From Pithys albifrons albifrons (Eukaryota; Chordata; Aves; Passeriformes; Thamnophilidae): DNA of 64,000 nucleotides. A model generated the notes under the pieces. It did not search any database. It worked only from the letters and a program-made list of their open reading frames with translations, and had not been told where the DNA came from. The translations under genes and the position numbers were made by a program. Shown piece by piece: positions 28,301-43,300 of the stretch. The stretch spans positions 79,639,749-79,703,748 of the forward strand of contig NC_092497.1 in assembly GCF_047495875.1 (NCBI RefSeq), read 5' to 3'. Each line of letters starts with the position of its first letter. The first letter of the stretch is position 1.

Positions 28301-31300
28301 TTTTGTAGGTCCTTCTCACATTCATCCTAACACATTCTTTCAAGGATGCAATCTCAGCCTACTTGGCTGCTTCTGACCCACACTTACTAATCATGTCTGT
28401 GGCCCTTCTCTGAACCTTCCTCTAAACCTTTTCAAGGTCTAACATATGCTTTTTGAGGGGAGGGACTGGAAGTACACACAATATTGAAGGCATGCACAAA
28501 TCCTTAAGACCATAATGATTTTGTTTTGCTCTCTTTTCCAAACATTTCCAACTGTGACTAGAGTTCATGGTTTCATGAAACAAAATTCTGTTGACTGTAA
28601 GGGTCATTTCAATGTTCACCAGTACACAGGAAGCCAACATCTCACAGTATCTCAGCATCACAGATCACTCTTATCCAGTCTATGCCCAGATGTACCCTGA
28701 TTCATGACAGGAGATACCTGCTGTGATATAATCAACCATAAACAGAATGATTAAAAACCCCACAAGTATTAGGGGTGCATTTTCTTACACCTGTATACTG
28801 TAACAGTAGATCTATTATTATTACTAATATTTATTTTCCTTCTAAGGAACGGGTTTACCTTCATTTTTCCACTGTATTTTGGATCTGAAATTGTTTCAAA
28901 GGCTGCATCTTTGCTTAACTGAACAAAATCTGGAAAACGGTGAAATACCTGGCTGCAAACTCGTTTGATATGCACTTCCTGGAAAAAAAGCACAAAGATT
29001 GAATAGGTATTAAAAATCAGAGCTATACTGGGAGACCAGTAAGCCATACAAGGAACAGATTGAAATGTGTTTGCCAATGGATCTCATGCAGTTATGTGGT
29101 TTTCTATTCAGTTCACTACAAAACTGCTGGATAAAGACCTTCTGTGTGTTTTGATTTGCTTCATTTAAAAACAAGATTCTTACTCTGAAACCATGGATTG
29201 CAGCTACTAGAGTAAGAGATGCTCAAAATATCTTCTCCTGGCCAAAAGCTGCAATAGGACTGGCCAGAACGTCAGTCTAAAAAAAAATTCTGTTGCCTTG
29301 TTGCTGTTACCCAGCAGTTTTGTACCAGAATTTCCCTTGACCCACTGGCATAACAAGCCAGTGTGGGAATATTGTTCCACTGATACAACAAAACTTCTCA
29401 AGAGCCACATAATGTTCCACTGCTAGAATTTAGCTCTGAACTTGAACATTACCTCACACTTTAAGTCCACTTTCCCAGAGAAAATGAAAAGATCACATCT
29501 CTCATCTAACACACGTAATGGACTTTAACACTAGAACCAAGAAATACTACAAAGTATCCGTTTCTTCAGTGGATTTTGGCAAAGTTAATTCTGCACGGCG
29601 TCAGACACAGTAAGTCCAAAGTACTCATTTTGTGTTATTTCAGTGGTTATTTAAACCTCAAATGTTATTACAAAAAGAAAATACATATGACATACAGAAA
29701 AAAGTCCACTGAAAACAGTTGGGTATATGCTGCATATAAGGCCCTGGATGGTAAGAGTAGTATTTCCTAAAAAGCAAAACTGATTTAATGGAACTAATTT
29801 ACCAAATTAGCTGGGATACTCTGATTATTTCCCTTCCTCGGTGGTTTCTGAGAAGAAGTGGTAACATCCTAAATTCCCTTGCTCATTCCTGGATCTTAAG
29901 GATCATACAGAAGCATTTCTAAAAACTCTGCCTGTGGGTGTTGTAGGTGACATGCCAAGTAACAAAACAAACTGATAGTGATCTCTCATTGAGCATTTTC
30001 TCCTACAACATGTTTACCATCATTTAACCAAAATTAGCTCTTAATATAGGAACTACAGGAAAAAAGGTACTATAGGAAAAAGTACTATAGGTACTATAGG
30101 AAAAATGCACATTCTAATTGCCTATTATTTATTTATTTAGGCAAAGACATTCGCCTTGTAAGTACTCCTCATAAATGTAACAGGAAATAGCATTACTAGA
30201 AATCACTAAAAATTACTCTCCCTCCTAAATCTCTCCAATGTTTCCATAACCCTTATTTTCAGATATGCACCACTAAATGAACACACTGTTTTCTATAACG
30301 TCTTTATAATGCCTGCATTCTGCACTACGGAAAGGAAAAGGAATTTTGCAAAGTATCTTAATTGTAGTTAGTTAAGACTTAAGAAGGCCAAGTAGCAATT
30401 TTCATTCAAGAGTTTTCATCCCATTTTTCACAAGACCGTTTTTTTAAATACTTCTGAAACTAACCTGCTGCTTGCTAGTGTTGTCTGTCTGCAGCAGTGC
30501 AGCATGATTTGCAACTTTCCGTAGGATTGTTAGATAACTGAAGCGCAGAGACTTAACTGTTTCACCATATGCGTTTTCCTACAGAAAAAAGTTAATGCAA
30601 ACAAATACTCCTTAAAATAATCTACAATAAATGCTATTCTTACCAGGTTTAGCGCATGCACAGTTCTAAGCAGTACTATAATTGATCCCAAAGAGATGTA
30701 TGAACCAAGTTTGGTTTTTTCCCCTCACCTTTGTGATCCTATTAATAGAAACATCATCTCAATAAGAGAACACCTACAGCTATGTTCATAGATTGCTAAA
30801 TACTTCAGATAGTAATTTCTGTAGATACCACACTAAGATAACCAAGAACTGCTCAGTAAACAAGAAGTCAGTAACTTTACAACTGACTGAAATGTAAATC
30901 AAACCAGCATTGTCTGAATGACTTCTCACTCTACAACTGCTAACTTCACTTTTCTCTACAGCAAAAACGTAAAAAGCTTTATAAGCACCTCTGCTGCCTT
31001 AATTCAGGGCTGAAAAAAGCTTGTTCTGAGACATCTTACTTAATTTCAGAGAAGGCGTGTTAGGGGAGGAATTGGGGCATTTCTGGGATGGACAGTTCTT
31101 TAGATTGGATGTAACCTTTAGATAGGAAAATTAAGTAGCGATGTAAAAATCGCAGAATCCATATACTGACATGTGTGTCAATATAGTTTTGAAAAAGCCT
31201 TCCAAGACAATCTGGGTAAGGTAGAGGAATAGCTCTTTACTAAAGTGCTTTTCAGGTAAACAAACTATGTTGACACACATGTTGGTATATGGATTCTACA

Positions 31301-34300
31301 ATTTTTATAAGCTGTCTCAGGACCCAGAACAAGCCAGACAGTTCAACCAGCTCTTCATCAACAGAGTCTCTCAAGAATTCCAGAAGACTGTGCTGTAAAA
31401 TCCAAACATTTCAAGTTCTTACTTTGTAGCAACAGTTCTTCCTTTTCCGGCCACTGTTGCAGCTACAAGGCTCTCCTGCTCGTAACACTAAGGTTACATC
31501 ATCAGTCTCTAGCACAGCCTGGTACACAGCTTTCTGGAACTCCGTCAGGGAACAATACACCATCTACCAAAGAGAAAACCCAAGAAACACTATTATGGGC
31601 AACAAACAATGAAAAGCAAAAAAGCACTGCATCAAAACATACAAATCACAGATCACTAAAAATAAAGTAGAAATTTGTATGTTCAAATAGTTACAGAAAA
31701 TTACCACCAAATGTAAAATGTGGATCTTGACAGTAAAAAGAGCACAGATTGCAGCCAAAATGTATACTTATTTTATCCTATCACAAAATTCTACAAAGAG
31801 TTATCAGTGTCAAGCTACCAGAACCTACTGTTCATTTTTGCAAAATCTTTCATTATAGCTTTTGTGGAGCCATAGGAAGAGAAAGGAAAAGTGAGAGAAA
31901 TATAGGCATCATTTTAATTACAGAATTCCCCTCTACTTTGCAGGTGCATAATTTGCCCTTTCTTTCCTTTTTCTTAGGGACTAGTTATCACAGGGCACTA
32001 CCACAAGCAGGACAAACAGAATAAGCAATGAGAAGGCAAGGATCTGCATAGTGCTATGGCCACAACCCTGATCCCTCTTCTTAGAATCCATGGGCGGCAT
32101 CTCCATGACATCTTTAGTCTTAAGCAGCAGGAGACAGAAATCCCAAGATCATTCCTTAACCTATGCTACCCACACAGCAGCAGCACCATGCTGAGCTGTA
32201 GCAATACAGCAGTAACTTGAACATATATTCACATTAACAAGATAATGAAAAGAATAAAACCTGCTAGATTCAGAAAAGCAATTGAGTGATGTTTGTGTTA
32301 ATCTTTCCTTCAGAAGACAGCTTAGATGACATTATTATAAACTAAGAATGAAGAATAAATACCAAATTTTGAAAACGAAACCAGCTGCAAATTTATGTAT
32401 TTGTCTATGTAGAAGGAAAGATTTATCAGAACTCTTGGCTATATTAATAAAGCATTATCAGTTCACATAATATTTACAATTGCACTAGATGAACAGGATT
32501 ACAGATTTATCATAGAACCAGCTTTATGTCTGAGGTTTTTCTTTTATTTGGGGACCAAAAATGAGAGAGTTAAAAGCATCCTGTTCGATACACAAAGCGT
32601 CAAGCTGCAAATTCAGAAGTTCTACACAAAATTTCAAGAGATTTACACACATTGCTTTGCATTTGCACATATAAGTACAAAAACACACACAAAACAGATG
32701 TATAAATCACTAGTCAGAACACTAGCTGAGCATTTTCAGGCTTGATTAACTCCATTTCAACATGCAATCATAGTAATTATGTGAACAAAGCACACTTTCC
32801 CAAAGTGTGTTTTTCCAAAGTTATGGATTCTTCTTAAGTTCGTAAGACAAAGAGAAAAGCATAAACTAGTACAGCCATAACAAAAGAGAGAAAATAAAAC
32901 AAGAAAATTAAAAATAAGAGATATGTTCATTAGTATTCTATTTGAAACATAAAGGCACTCTTACTCGGTCTTCCTTCTTCGGCAGCTGATCACTGATAAG
33001 CGCTTTGGTACGTCTCAGAAACCAGCCCGACATTTTTCTCGCTAGCTTCACCATGGCTTTACGACCTGTTGCTAGCTCTCTTTTAGTTGCAGTATGCCTC
33101 TGGCCATGCTCCACTGGATCAGAAAATTTCTTCTTGAAATCCACTCTGCTACCTAAAAGTCCTGGTACAGCCCTATTAAAAAACAGTAGGAGGTGTGGGG
33201 TTGATTCAGTGATTCAAAGCATACCCTGATTTTTTTTCTGGCTAACAGCAAGAGATCTTAAATTAAAAATTACCTGAGAAGCCACTGAAAATTGTATGTA
33301 CCAGTAGAAGCATATACGACTTTCAGACATGCCATTTTTCATTTGCTTTCTGTGACTCTCAAATGCTAAGAAATATCCCTTAGAAAAAGGTTTGTAACCT
33401 CCAGAAGTCACAACCAACAGAAGTCACAAGTATATAGAAACTCTAATCTACAAGGTTGCTACCATCAGGAGGCTAATCTGGAAGCTCATAGGTCAAGTTT
33501 TCAAATATTACTGTTTTTATTAAATCAGATTATGCAGATACTACAACTTATTAAATAAAATCTTGAGAAACTCAACAGTAAAAAGAATATTGTAATCATT
33601 GGCAACACTACGCATTGGAAGAATCCAATAGCTTAGCTTCAGTGGACCAGACACAACACCCAAGTTTAAAGCATTTTTCCTGCTATTTCTGTTCAGTATA
33701 TCCTTATATTTAAAGTACGTTTGCTTTGTTCCTTCTCTGAAAAGCATTCCAGTAAGTTTTCTATGTTCAAATTTTTATGTACAGTTAGTTGCACTTCTCC
33801 TTCTCCATTAAAAGTTTTTCTGGCCAAGACTTTGCTTTGCAAGTACGTGCAGTTGCGCATGTTGAAACACCACAAAATACTCCTTTCATCCTTCAAGTCA
33901 GAATGCCCCACACATATTGGAGAGAGAAAAGTCACAATGTTGGTCAAGGCTGTGTAATGATTCCCTGTCTACTGGGCAAAGGACAGAAGAAATAAAGTGT
34001 CCTTAGAAAAAAAAAGAAGGTAAATATGGAAGGGTGGGGGAAGAATCATTTTAACTGCTTCCCAAATTTCCTAAAGAAGGCAGTTTTAAGGAGCTACAAA
34101 TGTATTAAAAAAATGAAAAATTCATATCAGGAGCCCAACTTCAGAGATTCATTAAAAAACCATACTTATATTCTTGCAAAACATCAGCTTAGTAGTTTGC
34201 TTTTGTTGTTTTTATGACACAGATGGGTCCATATCGTTCAGTTCTACCCCAGTCCCAGTGCATGGTTAACATATAGAGGTGTTTAATCATAAAAAAATAA

Positions 34301-37300
34301 TATATTTTATTTACCAGTCCATAACACACCAAAGTTCCTTCATATTGTTTTGAAGAATGGTTCCAGTGAGACCTATGCGAACACTGCATTTTAATGACTT
34401 CATAGTTTGAGTTATTTGAGCCTTTGGATTCTTGATTCTATGTGCTTCATCCACTATCACAGCAGACCATTCTACACTGCAGATCAAAAAAACATTTTAA
34501 TTGACATTACTCAACCTTTCATCCCACATACATAAAAGTGAAGTCAGCCACACAAGTGGCTGTGATTTTTGCAATACACTACTATTTTTTGATTTTTCTG
34601 TTTTACATTGTATTATACTACTCAGTTTTTTTACATTCTTTTTAGTAAATCCGATTGCCATAGTTGAACATGGCAGAAATAACTGCTGAACTACACAGCC
34701 CAATAAATGAACTTCTGATAACCATGTCAAATGCTTTCTGTGAAGCAAGAGCTTTTAACCTCTGGGCCAATGAATCCAGCAGATCTCACCAACATTAACT
34801 CCACTTATAATTATGATTTACAAAAAATAAGTAAGTCTCTGAAAGTAAACGACTGAAACATGCTTAATATAGGTATGCTTCATCTTCCTAGCAAAAACTA
34901 TCCAGTGCAACTAGCAGTGGGCTGAAAATGTTTCAATCTGCATGGTTTTCTACAAGAAAGCATCACTCAAAAATAAACAATACCAATATGACAGAGGGAT
35001 TTTAATATGCTGTAATTGTGACTAGAGAGAACATACCTAGAAGTAGTGACCAACAGGTATTTTGCAGTCAGTTCAAACACAAAACTCAAGGGTAGAGTGA
35101 CCTGTATACAGTGATGCTAATTGAAGTCATCAAGTCCTAGGAATGGATTTATTATGAATTCACTTTATATATATGAATATTTCAGAACAGAATATCCAGT
35201 TTGATGATACTTCAAGCTATAAAAAGTTGAAGTAGACATGTTTAGTAGAAAGCCTCTATCCTGAGAAGGCTGCATTTAGTTCAATAATCTGAAGGCTGAT
35301 GTTGTGAAATTTTTGATAACCACTAAATACATTCATTTATATCAATGTTCCTTACATTCCTAAAATATGCTAAAAATTGGAGTTTCTGAAAGGAGCCTAA
35401 CAGATGTCCGTATGCCAGCTCCTTCCACTTAATCTCTCATTATGCTGATTTACATGCATAACTGAGCATATGTATTCTTATTAGTGACAGCTAATTAAGA
35501 CTCCTTTTTGAGGTCAATCTATCAACATGCATAGCTTCTTCTGGTGTCAAGACCACAGGCCCATTCAGTCACATGTTCTGCTGAAACAGTTTAGTACATC
35601 TGCTTGCTGAAGCAAAGTATTTGCAAGCAGTCACACATCAGATCTGCTCTGCACATGCACCTATGTTTCCTGACCACTGTATATTTCGTGACCAAGCCTG
35701 AAGAGCCCCTTAGAAAGAAAACACAAAGAGTTAGGGTTCTGCTGACAAAACTACTTTACTCTTCTCTGCACTTCTCAAACCTGAGCACAGAAATGAAGAC
35801 CTGATTGTTTTGGTGACGGCTGTCCAGATGACTAAGGCACATCCCTGGGCTTGAACCTTTCCCAACACCTGAAACAACATCTCCAGATCCAGCTGCAGAG
35901 GGCAGGCTGCTGCTACCAGCCATTGATACAACCTGTACTCTACTTACAAGATGTATGGCCAGGCTTTGCTAACGCAGATTTGGGCAGGGCTCTCCCCACG
36001 TGGGTGTGCCCTTCCAGCCTGTGCAGTGGATTTTTTAGGTGAGGCACAGCATGTGCAGAACTGGCTCCACCGTTTAAGTCCTGAGGTTCATCTGCCACGG
36101 CCAAGTGAGCTTAGATGGTGACAGGGAGGTCCTCAGGACTAGAACCTACAGCCTCCAGTATTCCCAGGAGGTCTCCCATCCAAGTACTAACCGAGGCTGA
36201 CCCTGCTCAGCTTCCGAGATCTGATGGGATCGGATGTCAGGGAGGCATTTAATTGCCACTTACAAGATAACATAAGAGAAAAGGATCTCTAAGTTCGGAT
36301 GAGAAATGTGTGGTTTTAAATCACAAAGTATTCAATTTCATCAAGCTCGTGCAAAGTGCAACTAACAAGGAAAATACCTTTTTGAACATTTGCTAAAAAT
36401 TCCAGGTTTTTAGTCTCCTTACACAGTACTGAAAGACAGAAATGTCTTCTAGTTTTTGTTTTCAGGCAGGCAATTCCTGCATCTTTCAGACCAGATGCCC
36501 TAAGCATGCTAACAGTGCAGACTAGCTTTATGGAAACTATTCAAACTCTTACTGCTACTAAGTATCCCACTACAAAGATAGCATGAACTAAACTCCACAA
36601 TCATAGCTAAATGAGATTCTTCTGTTCAGCACAGCGAGTCATGGATTTAACAACAATACATTATTTTAACAATATTAATTTAACAATAAATACATTACAC
36701 AGAAGAAGTATTCACAAAGAACAATGAACAATTAGACAGTTAAAATTCTGTGTGTAAAAAAACACATTAAAACCATTACCTGTTAAATTCATCCAAATAC
36801 AGGCGAAGTATCTCATATGTGGTAAGTGCAACTTCACATTTCCCTTGCTTGATGCGACTCATGTCATCATCTTTCTTACTGCCATGTAAGACAGAGACCT
36901 TAAAGTATCCCCATGTGTCCAACTCATCCTTCCAGTTGTACAGCACTGAAAGAGGGGCCACGATGAGGAAAGTCTGAAAACACATACATATTACAGTATT
37001 ACTTGAAAAACCACAACATAGCTCTTTCTCAATAAAAAAAGCTAAAATCTTGACATTTATTTTACTGCTTTGAACAGTTTGAACTCTTTAATTCTGTCGC
37101 TTTAAAGCACAGTATGGAAAATATTTGAACAGTTAATATAAATTCCAAAGTAATCAGTTTATCCCAAGTACATAAATAGCACAGAAGAAAAAAAAAACCT
37201 AAAATTAAATACCAAGTAGTGCTACTTACTCAAATTATACTCTAACAACTGCAGTAAGACATGAAACATTATCATTTTGCTTTGTTATAGCATCTGTATA

Positions 37301-40300
37301 CCACAAAATGTTTTAGAGATGGAGAAAACAAAAGGATGAAGAGGGTAAGCAGCTGCCTCCAATCCTCAAGTCTAGTCATCATATAACTTCAAAAGAGAAA
37401 GACCTGAAAAGGGTTTAAAAACTTGATAGCTCAAAAAATTCAACTAATATCATAGTATAATAAAATCACTGAGTAGGAAGTGAAGTTTTAAGTCCAACTT
37501 TATAGTCAAAGTTGGGGCAAAACTATATTCAAACTGGGACCTTCCCAACTCAGGACTTCAAAACCCCAAAAGGATAGGTGGAGTCCATCATGTGACCTGT
37601 TTCAACATTAAATGCCCTCAAAGTGGCATTCTTCTCATATTCCTAGTCAGAAGCATTCCTGTTTCTTTGCACATGAAGTGCTAACCGTTTATCTCTTTCT
37701 CTCTGCCTGTATTTCCTGAGAAACATGTATCCATTTTCACAGAGCTATAGTCACATGACCCATTATGCCAGTCAAGTTCTCCAATTATTCCAATAACATA
37801 AGAATACAACAGAAAACAGAAATCACATTGTTCTGTGATGGGCAAAATTACAATGATCTTGAGATTTATCTTATTTACACAGAACTTTCACATGTATCTT
37901 TTATTTGCTGTTGCTGTATTGGATTACTTAGATTATCAGTCAGACTTCTGACACTATGACAGCCAATCAAGAAAACATGGAAGATCACAAGACTAACAGC
38001 TTTTCCAACTATATGCATTTGTCTTAATTAAATATCCTGTTATTATAGATATACATGCCTTTTCTTTTTTACTTTAAAAATACAATCACATAACACAATT
38101 TTTCTACACACTGGCCCAGGCTTTTCAAAATACTCTAGCCATAAGTCTAATCCAAGTATTCCAAAATATTTTTGTTTTAATGTAGATCAACAGTAGTAAC
38201 AGATTAGACTGTAACAGTAAGATTGTGTACTATGACAGTTTGGAAAACTGAAGGCTTCCCTAACACTACTAAGAAAGGCACAAACCTCTAACCTACTTCA
38301 ATACCTGAATTTTAAAAATTACTACACATAATAAAAAAATCCAAGTATTTCATTTTACCAAAATCCTTAAGCTTGTTTCATTAAAAGTTGTACCTTCTTG
38401 GGGTTACAATTTGAGCCCTTTTTCATTGTCCTCAGTAAAAATTCTGGCATATTATTTTCAATATCTTCACGTGTTCCCTTTTTGTGCAACACTGCAGCCA
38501 AAAATGAAATGACCTGGAGAAAGGACACAATTCTCAGTGAATATGTACAATAAATGAATTCCACTGAAAACCTACATTTAGGACAAAATGCTGGATGGGA
38601 CTTAGTAAGGCGGTTGGGGGTGCAGTGGGGCAGGTGAGAAGGTTGCTTTTTTTGTTGGTTGGTTTTAGATCATTTTTTACAATGGGACCACCTTCCCTTG
38701 GATTTGCATCAATTTCCTGAATCACAGTAAGAGCAATGAATTGCACTACCTTGCTCTTTTATCCTCGAATTGGAAAAAATCCCCAAAATACAGAAGTGAT
38801 AGAGTACAAATGAGCAAGGAAAAAATAGAGATGAAGCATTCCTTGCAACTGTCCTCATTTTGAGGGTGCTTGAATGTCAGGTGAGAATTCACAAGTAACA
38901 TTTACTAACTATGCTCCCAATGCTACTTTTGCAAAAAGAAGACATTCAGCCTAGAGGTTTGTTTTTTACTAATATGTCTTTTTCTATATTTTCCATTCCT
39001 TCAAATTCTTGTTGTTAACATGAAAACCATTTCTTTCTGTTATGCCATATTCTCCCACCTGTCTCAAACCAGTGAAGGTGATTATGAGAAGACACTTCCT
39101 ACAATACAATGGCACAAGGACAAACATCCCAGCACGGGCGATTCCAAACTGCTCCCACGGTAATCCAAAACAGGAGTAAGGCAGAGAGGTATCTGGCCAG
39201 AACATGCAAACCTATAAAATCCACTCGAGATAAACAGTATCCATGGGGCTAAGCAGCAGCAAGGACCAGATGCATCATCAGAGAGGTGCCCTTCTTTTGA
39301 AAACTCAACAGACCCCTTTTGTTCAGAGCAGCCAGCTCCAGACGCTTCCTTTTCCAGCTGCTACACAGCTGTTCAGAGCAGGGCAGAGGCAAAACTATCA
39401 ATCACTGATTTCCAAAAAAAATAGCTTTCTCCCTGTGATGATGGGGAGAAAGAGCCAGTAAGGAGGGCAAAAGTACTGAAAAAATACCTGCCTAGGACGA
39501 GTAAAGTGAGATGGACAGAAGAGAGAGGAAATCCATCTGCAGGGTGGAAGAGAGATATGCAGAATAAAAGTAACCCAAACATTTTTATACATATTTCATA
39601 CAAGCTGAGATTAAAAGGAACAGCAAGTGTGCACATGTTGCTTAATTAATAACTCTTCATTATTTTTTTAATCCTTTTGAGAGTAAGAATTAAATTCAAC
39701 TGAACAATAATTCTCCACAGCTCTTCCAGATACTTCACTTTTGGAAGAATTTGAATCACAAATTTCTAACAACAGCAAATGCTGTAGAACAGCAACTCAT
39801 TCTGAGAAACCTTCAGCTCTTCCAGATAAAGCAGGAAGCAAACTAAAGGCCTTGATAGGAAACTAATTTACTGTAACCACACTAAAAACCAACATTATTC
39901 TACTTGCCTCCATCTCAACTTCAGCTTGAATTGAAAGAGTCCTACAGTCAAGCCAATTTAAGCAAAAATTAGTTCAGAAGTAAACAACATTTTCTAGAAA
40001 GTTTCTAGAAAATTTTATCTCATAAAGCATTCTATAATACAGAAACAATAACGTTCAGCCAACTGACAATATTAAGAAAAGTTTTCTGTAAGACTACATC
40101 AGTTACTTCACAAAGTTTAACTAGTATTTTTTCATATCTACTAACCTTTTCTAAAAAGTGAACTCTTCTCTTTTACTTCATATCCACTGAACTGCCTTTT
40201 CCATACTCAACTTGACCATAAATGCTGTATTTAAAAAAATACGCAAGATCACAAAATCATAAAATGGTTAGGGCCTAAAGGGATCTTAAGATCATTGAGT

Positions 40301-43300
40301 TCCAATCACTGCAATGGACAAGGGTGCCATTAGCTAGATCAGGCCTCCATACAACCTAGCCTTGAACATAAAGGGCACTGGAAATCTGCAATGTTGTGTT
40401 CCCAGAGCCTTCCCTTCTCCAGACTGAACTGCCCCAACTCTCTCAGCCTGTCTTTGTAGGAGAGGTGCTCCATCCCTCAGATCACCTTTGTGGCCCTCCA
40501 TATTGCTGGTGCTGATGACCCCAGAGCTGGATGCTCCAGGTGGGGTATGAAAAGGGCAGAGGGACAGAATCACTTCCTTTGACCTGCTGGCCACTGCTTT
40601 TGATGTGGTCCAGGGCTGCAAGAACACATTGTTGGCTCATGCCCAGCTCTTCATCCACAAGAACCCCCAAGTTCTTCTCCACGGCACTGCTCTCAACAAC
40701 CTTTTCTCCCAGTCTGTACTCATGTCTGGGATTCCCAGGTGCAGCGCCTTGCACTTGGACTTGTTGAACCTTACGAGGTTCTCATGGGCCCACTTCTCAA
40801 GTTTGTCAAGGTCCCTCTGGATGGCATCCCATCCTTTTGTTGTGTCAACTGCACTGCTCAGCTTTGTATCATCTGCAACCTTTCTGGGGCTGCACTTGAT
40901 CTCACTGTCTGTGTCATTGATGAAAACACTACACAACAGTACAGAGCGCTGAGGGACTTCACTCATCACCAGCTTCCACCTGGACACAGAGCCATTGACC
41001 ACAACTCTCTAGCTCCATCCATCCATCCATCCATCCATCCATCCATCCATCCATCCATCCATCTATCCATCCATCCAATCCATCCATCCAATCCATGCCT
41101 CTACAGTTTGGAGCAAGGGATGTCATAGGGAACCATAATCAAAAGCCTCACAGGCGTCTAGGTAGATGGGATCTGCCGGTCTTCCCAAATGATCCACTGC
41201 TGTCATTCCATCACAGAAGGCCACTGGATTGGTCAGGCACAATTTGCCGGTACTAAAAACATGCTGCCTGTCTCAGATTGCTCTCCTTGTCCTCTCCTTT
41301 CTGACCTAAGTGCTTCTTGTTATTCTTCTACCTTCTGCAAACTTGACACACATTAAAAAAACCCCATCAGTTGTGAATTCCACGTAGGAACACACTGTCA
41401 CTGTGTCATAAGCATAACTAAAGAATCAGCTGTGAGATTGAAGAAATCAAAGAAATGCAAGTAAAACAACTCAGTTTCCCCTCTCCACCCCCCACTTTAT
41501 TATTATCTTCTGTATATACTTCTTGCCACAGGAAATCAGTTAATTTGCAGTTCTGTGTATAAACAGTCTTCCATAACTACCCTGTCCTTAAGCTCCTATG
41601 GACAAGAAACATGGCCACACTTAAAACTGATGCAGTTTAGTTTTAATAAGCATCTGTTAACAGGTCAACATCAGCTACATATATATAAATCCATGATGTA
41701 CCTCTAAATATTCAATGCAGAGGTTTGTCAGTTTAGTTTACCCACTCCTCCTGTTTGCTACAGGACAACACTTCTTTGCACTGAAAGGCATTTGTCAACA
41801 TTCTCCTAAAAGGAAGGGCAAGAGATACCACAGCCTATAATATTTGTCAATGAAGGAATGAGCTTGCATCTGACACACATGGAGAGAGAGAAAAGAGAGG
41901 TGGACAAAGACTGGATAACCCTGGACTCAAGCTGCTGACTTCAAACCAGACAGATTACAGAGAATTTGCACACATAAAACCACCTAATTATAGCAAAATA
42001 AATATATAAGTTGGGCCACACGGACTCAAAGCATAACAAAAAATCCAGCTATAGTTTGTCCTCTCATCAACCCAAGTTGCATTCCCAAAAGAGTGATGGA
42101 AGTAGCATGGAACACCCAAGCACCTTTTCCACAGGTGGGAGTAAATGTGCCTGCTCCTTTGCACTCCCAGAACAGTGAAATTATTTGTTTTCAGGAAAAA
42201 TGGAAAGAGACATTTTAAAAGCCAGAGTCAGATAAGGGCCTCAAGTTCTTTTAGTGTACTGTTGTGCAAACTTCTTTCATGATGGACAGACAGCAATCCT
42301 CAAAGCAAATTCGACATAGTATTTTAACTACTATAATTACCCAGGCTTACACTAAAAGGGGCCACATCCCAGTTTTATGACCTGTCAGGAGTCAATCTTA
42401 AATAAGCAATGGCTCCTGACTCTGAGTGCTGTCCTGGATGGTCATGTCCTGCCTCATCCAACTCCACAATAGCAAAGGGAGGTTAAGCTCATAAACACAT
42501 TATTTTTTTAAAAGGTTTACAGTTCTCAGAAGACATGCTACTCTCCCATTGTAACAATCAAACAGAATACCTGTATTGTTTTTCCAAGGCCCATATCATC
42601 TCCAAGAATACATCCCTCTTGATTAGCGTAGTGTCTGTACAGAAACTGGGCTCCTTCCCTTTGGTAATCACGCAGGTATCTGTTAATGGTATATGGGATT
42701 ATATCACCGTTGTCAGATAACTTAAAAGCAACTGCAGGAAATGGAAGATTTTGGTCAGGGAAATACGGCTTTTCCAGATCACCATCATCAAATATTATGC
42801 TTTTCCAGGGTCTTTGGCTGTCTTTGACTCTGCAAAGTTTAGTTACTAGTATTTTCCTTTCTTCAGTCTCTGAGAATAATACAACAGCACATGATTTTCC
42901 ATTCTTGTCTTTTTCAAGTGAAGTTATTACTCCTTCCTGAAGTTTTCCATTTTCAAGACAAGGGGCAAGACACTTCTCCCCAACAGACCAACAATCTATA
43001 AAAAAAACCAAACACAAAATGATAAACTGGTCTGACATACAAAGTAATTCATTTCCTCACTACTACAACATTGCAAGTAAATTTATTTGACAAAATGCAT
43101 ACAACAACTTAAGATAAAATAGGTATTGAAGGTAGCACTAGAATGAGGAAAACAATTCCTGTTTATAACCAAACCCAGAGCCAGGCATAAAATTATGATT
43201 TGCTTTAACACTCCTATTTTATAAATACCAGAAGCTGTATATGAAAAAAAAGTAAAAGCCAGATTCTGATGCACTGTTACATAGCGGCTTCACACAGGCA

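Noticed and set aside
36145..36247. Functional 5S rRNA gene
   Set aside because: The ends are diverged, the length is about 103 rather than 120 bp, and it lies beside a repeat within an intron.
41015..41096. CRISPR-like array
   Set aside because: It is a simple CCAT tetranucleotide microsatellite; no direct repeats with unique spacers occur anywhere in the window.
42538..43038. Start codon of the ERCC6L2 N-terminal ORF at 43038
   Set aside because: The upstream residues of this frame are intron sequence. A good acceptor lies at 42996 and conserved protein starts just after it.
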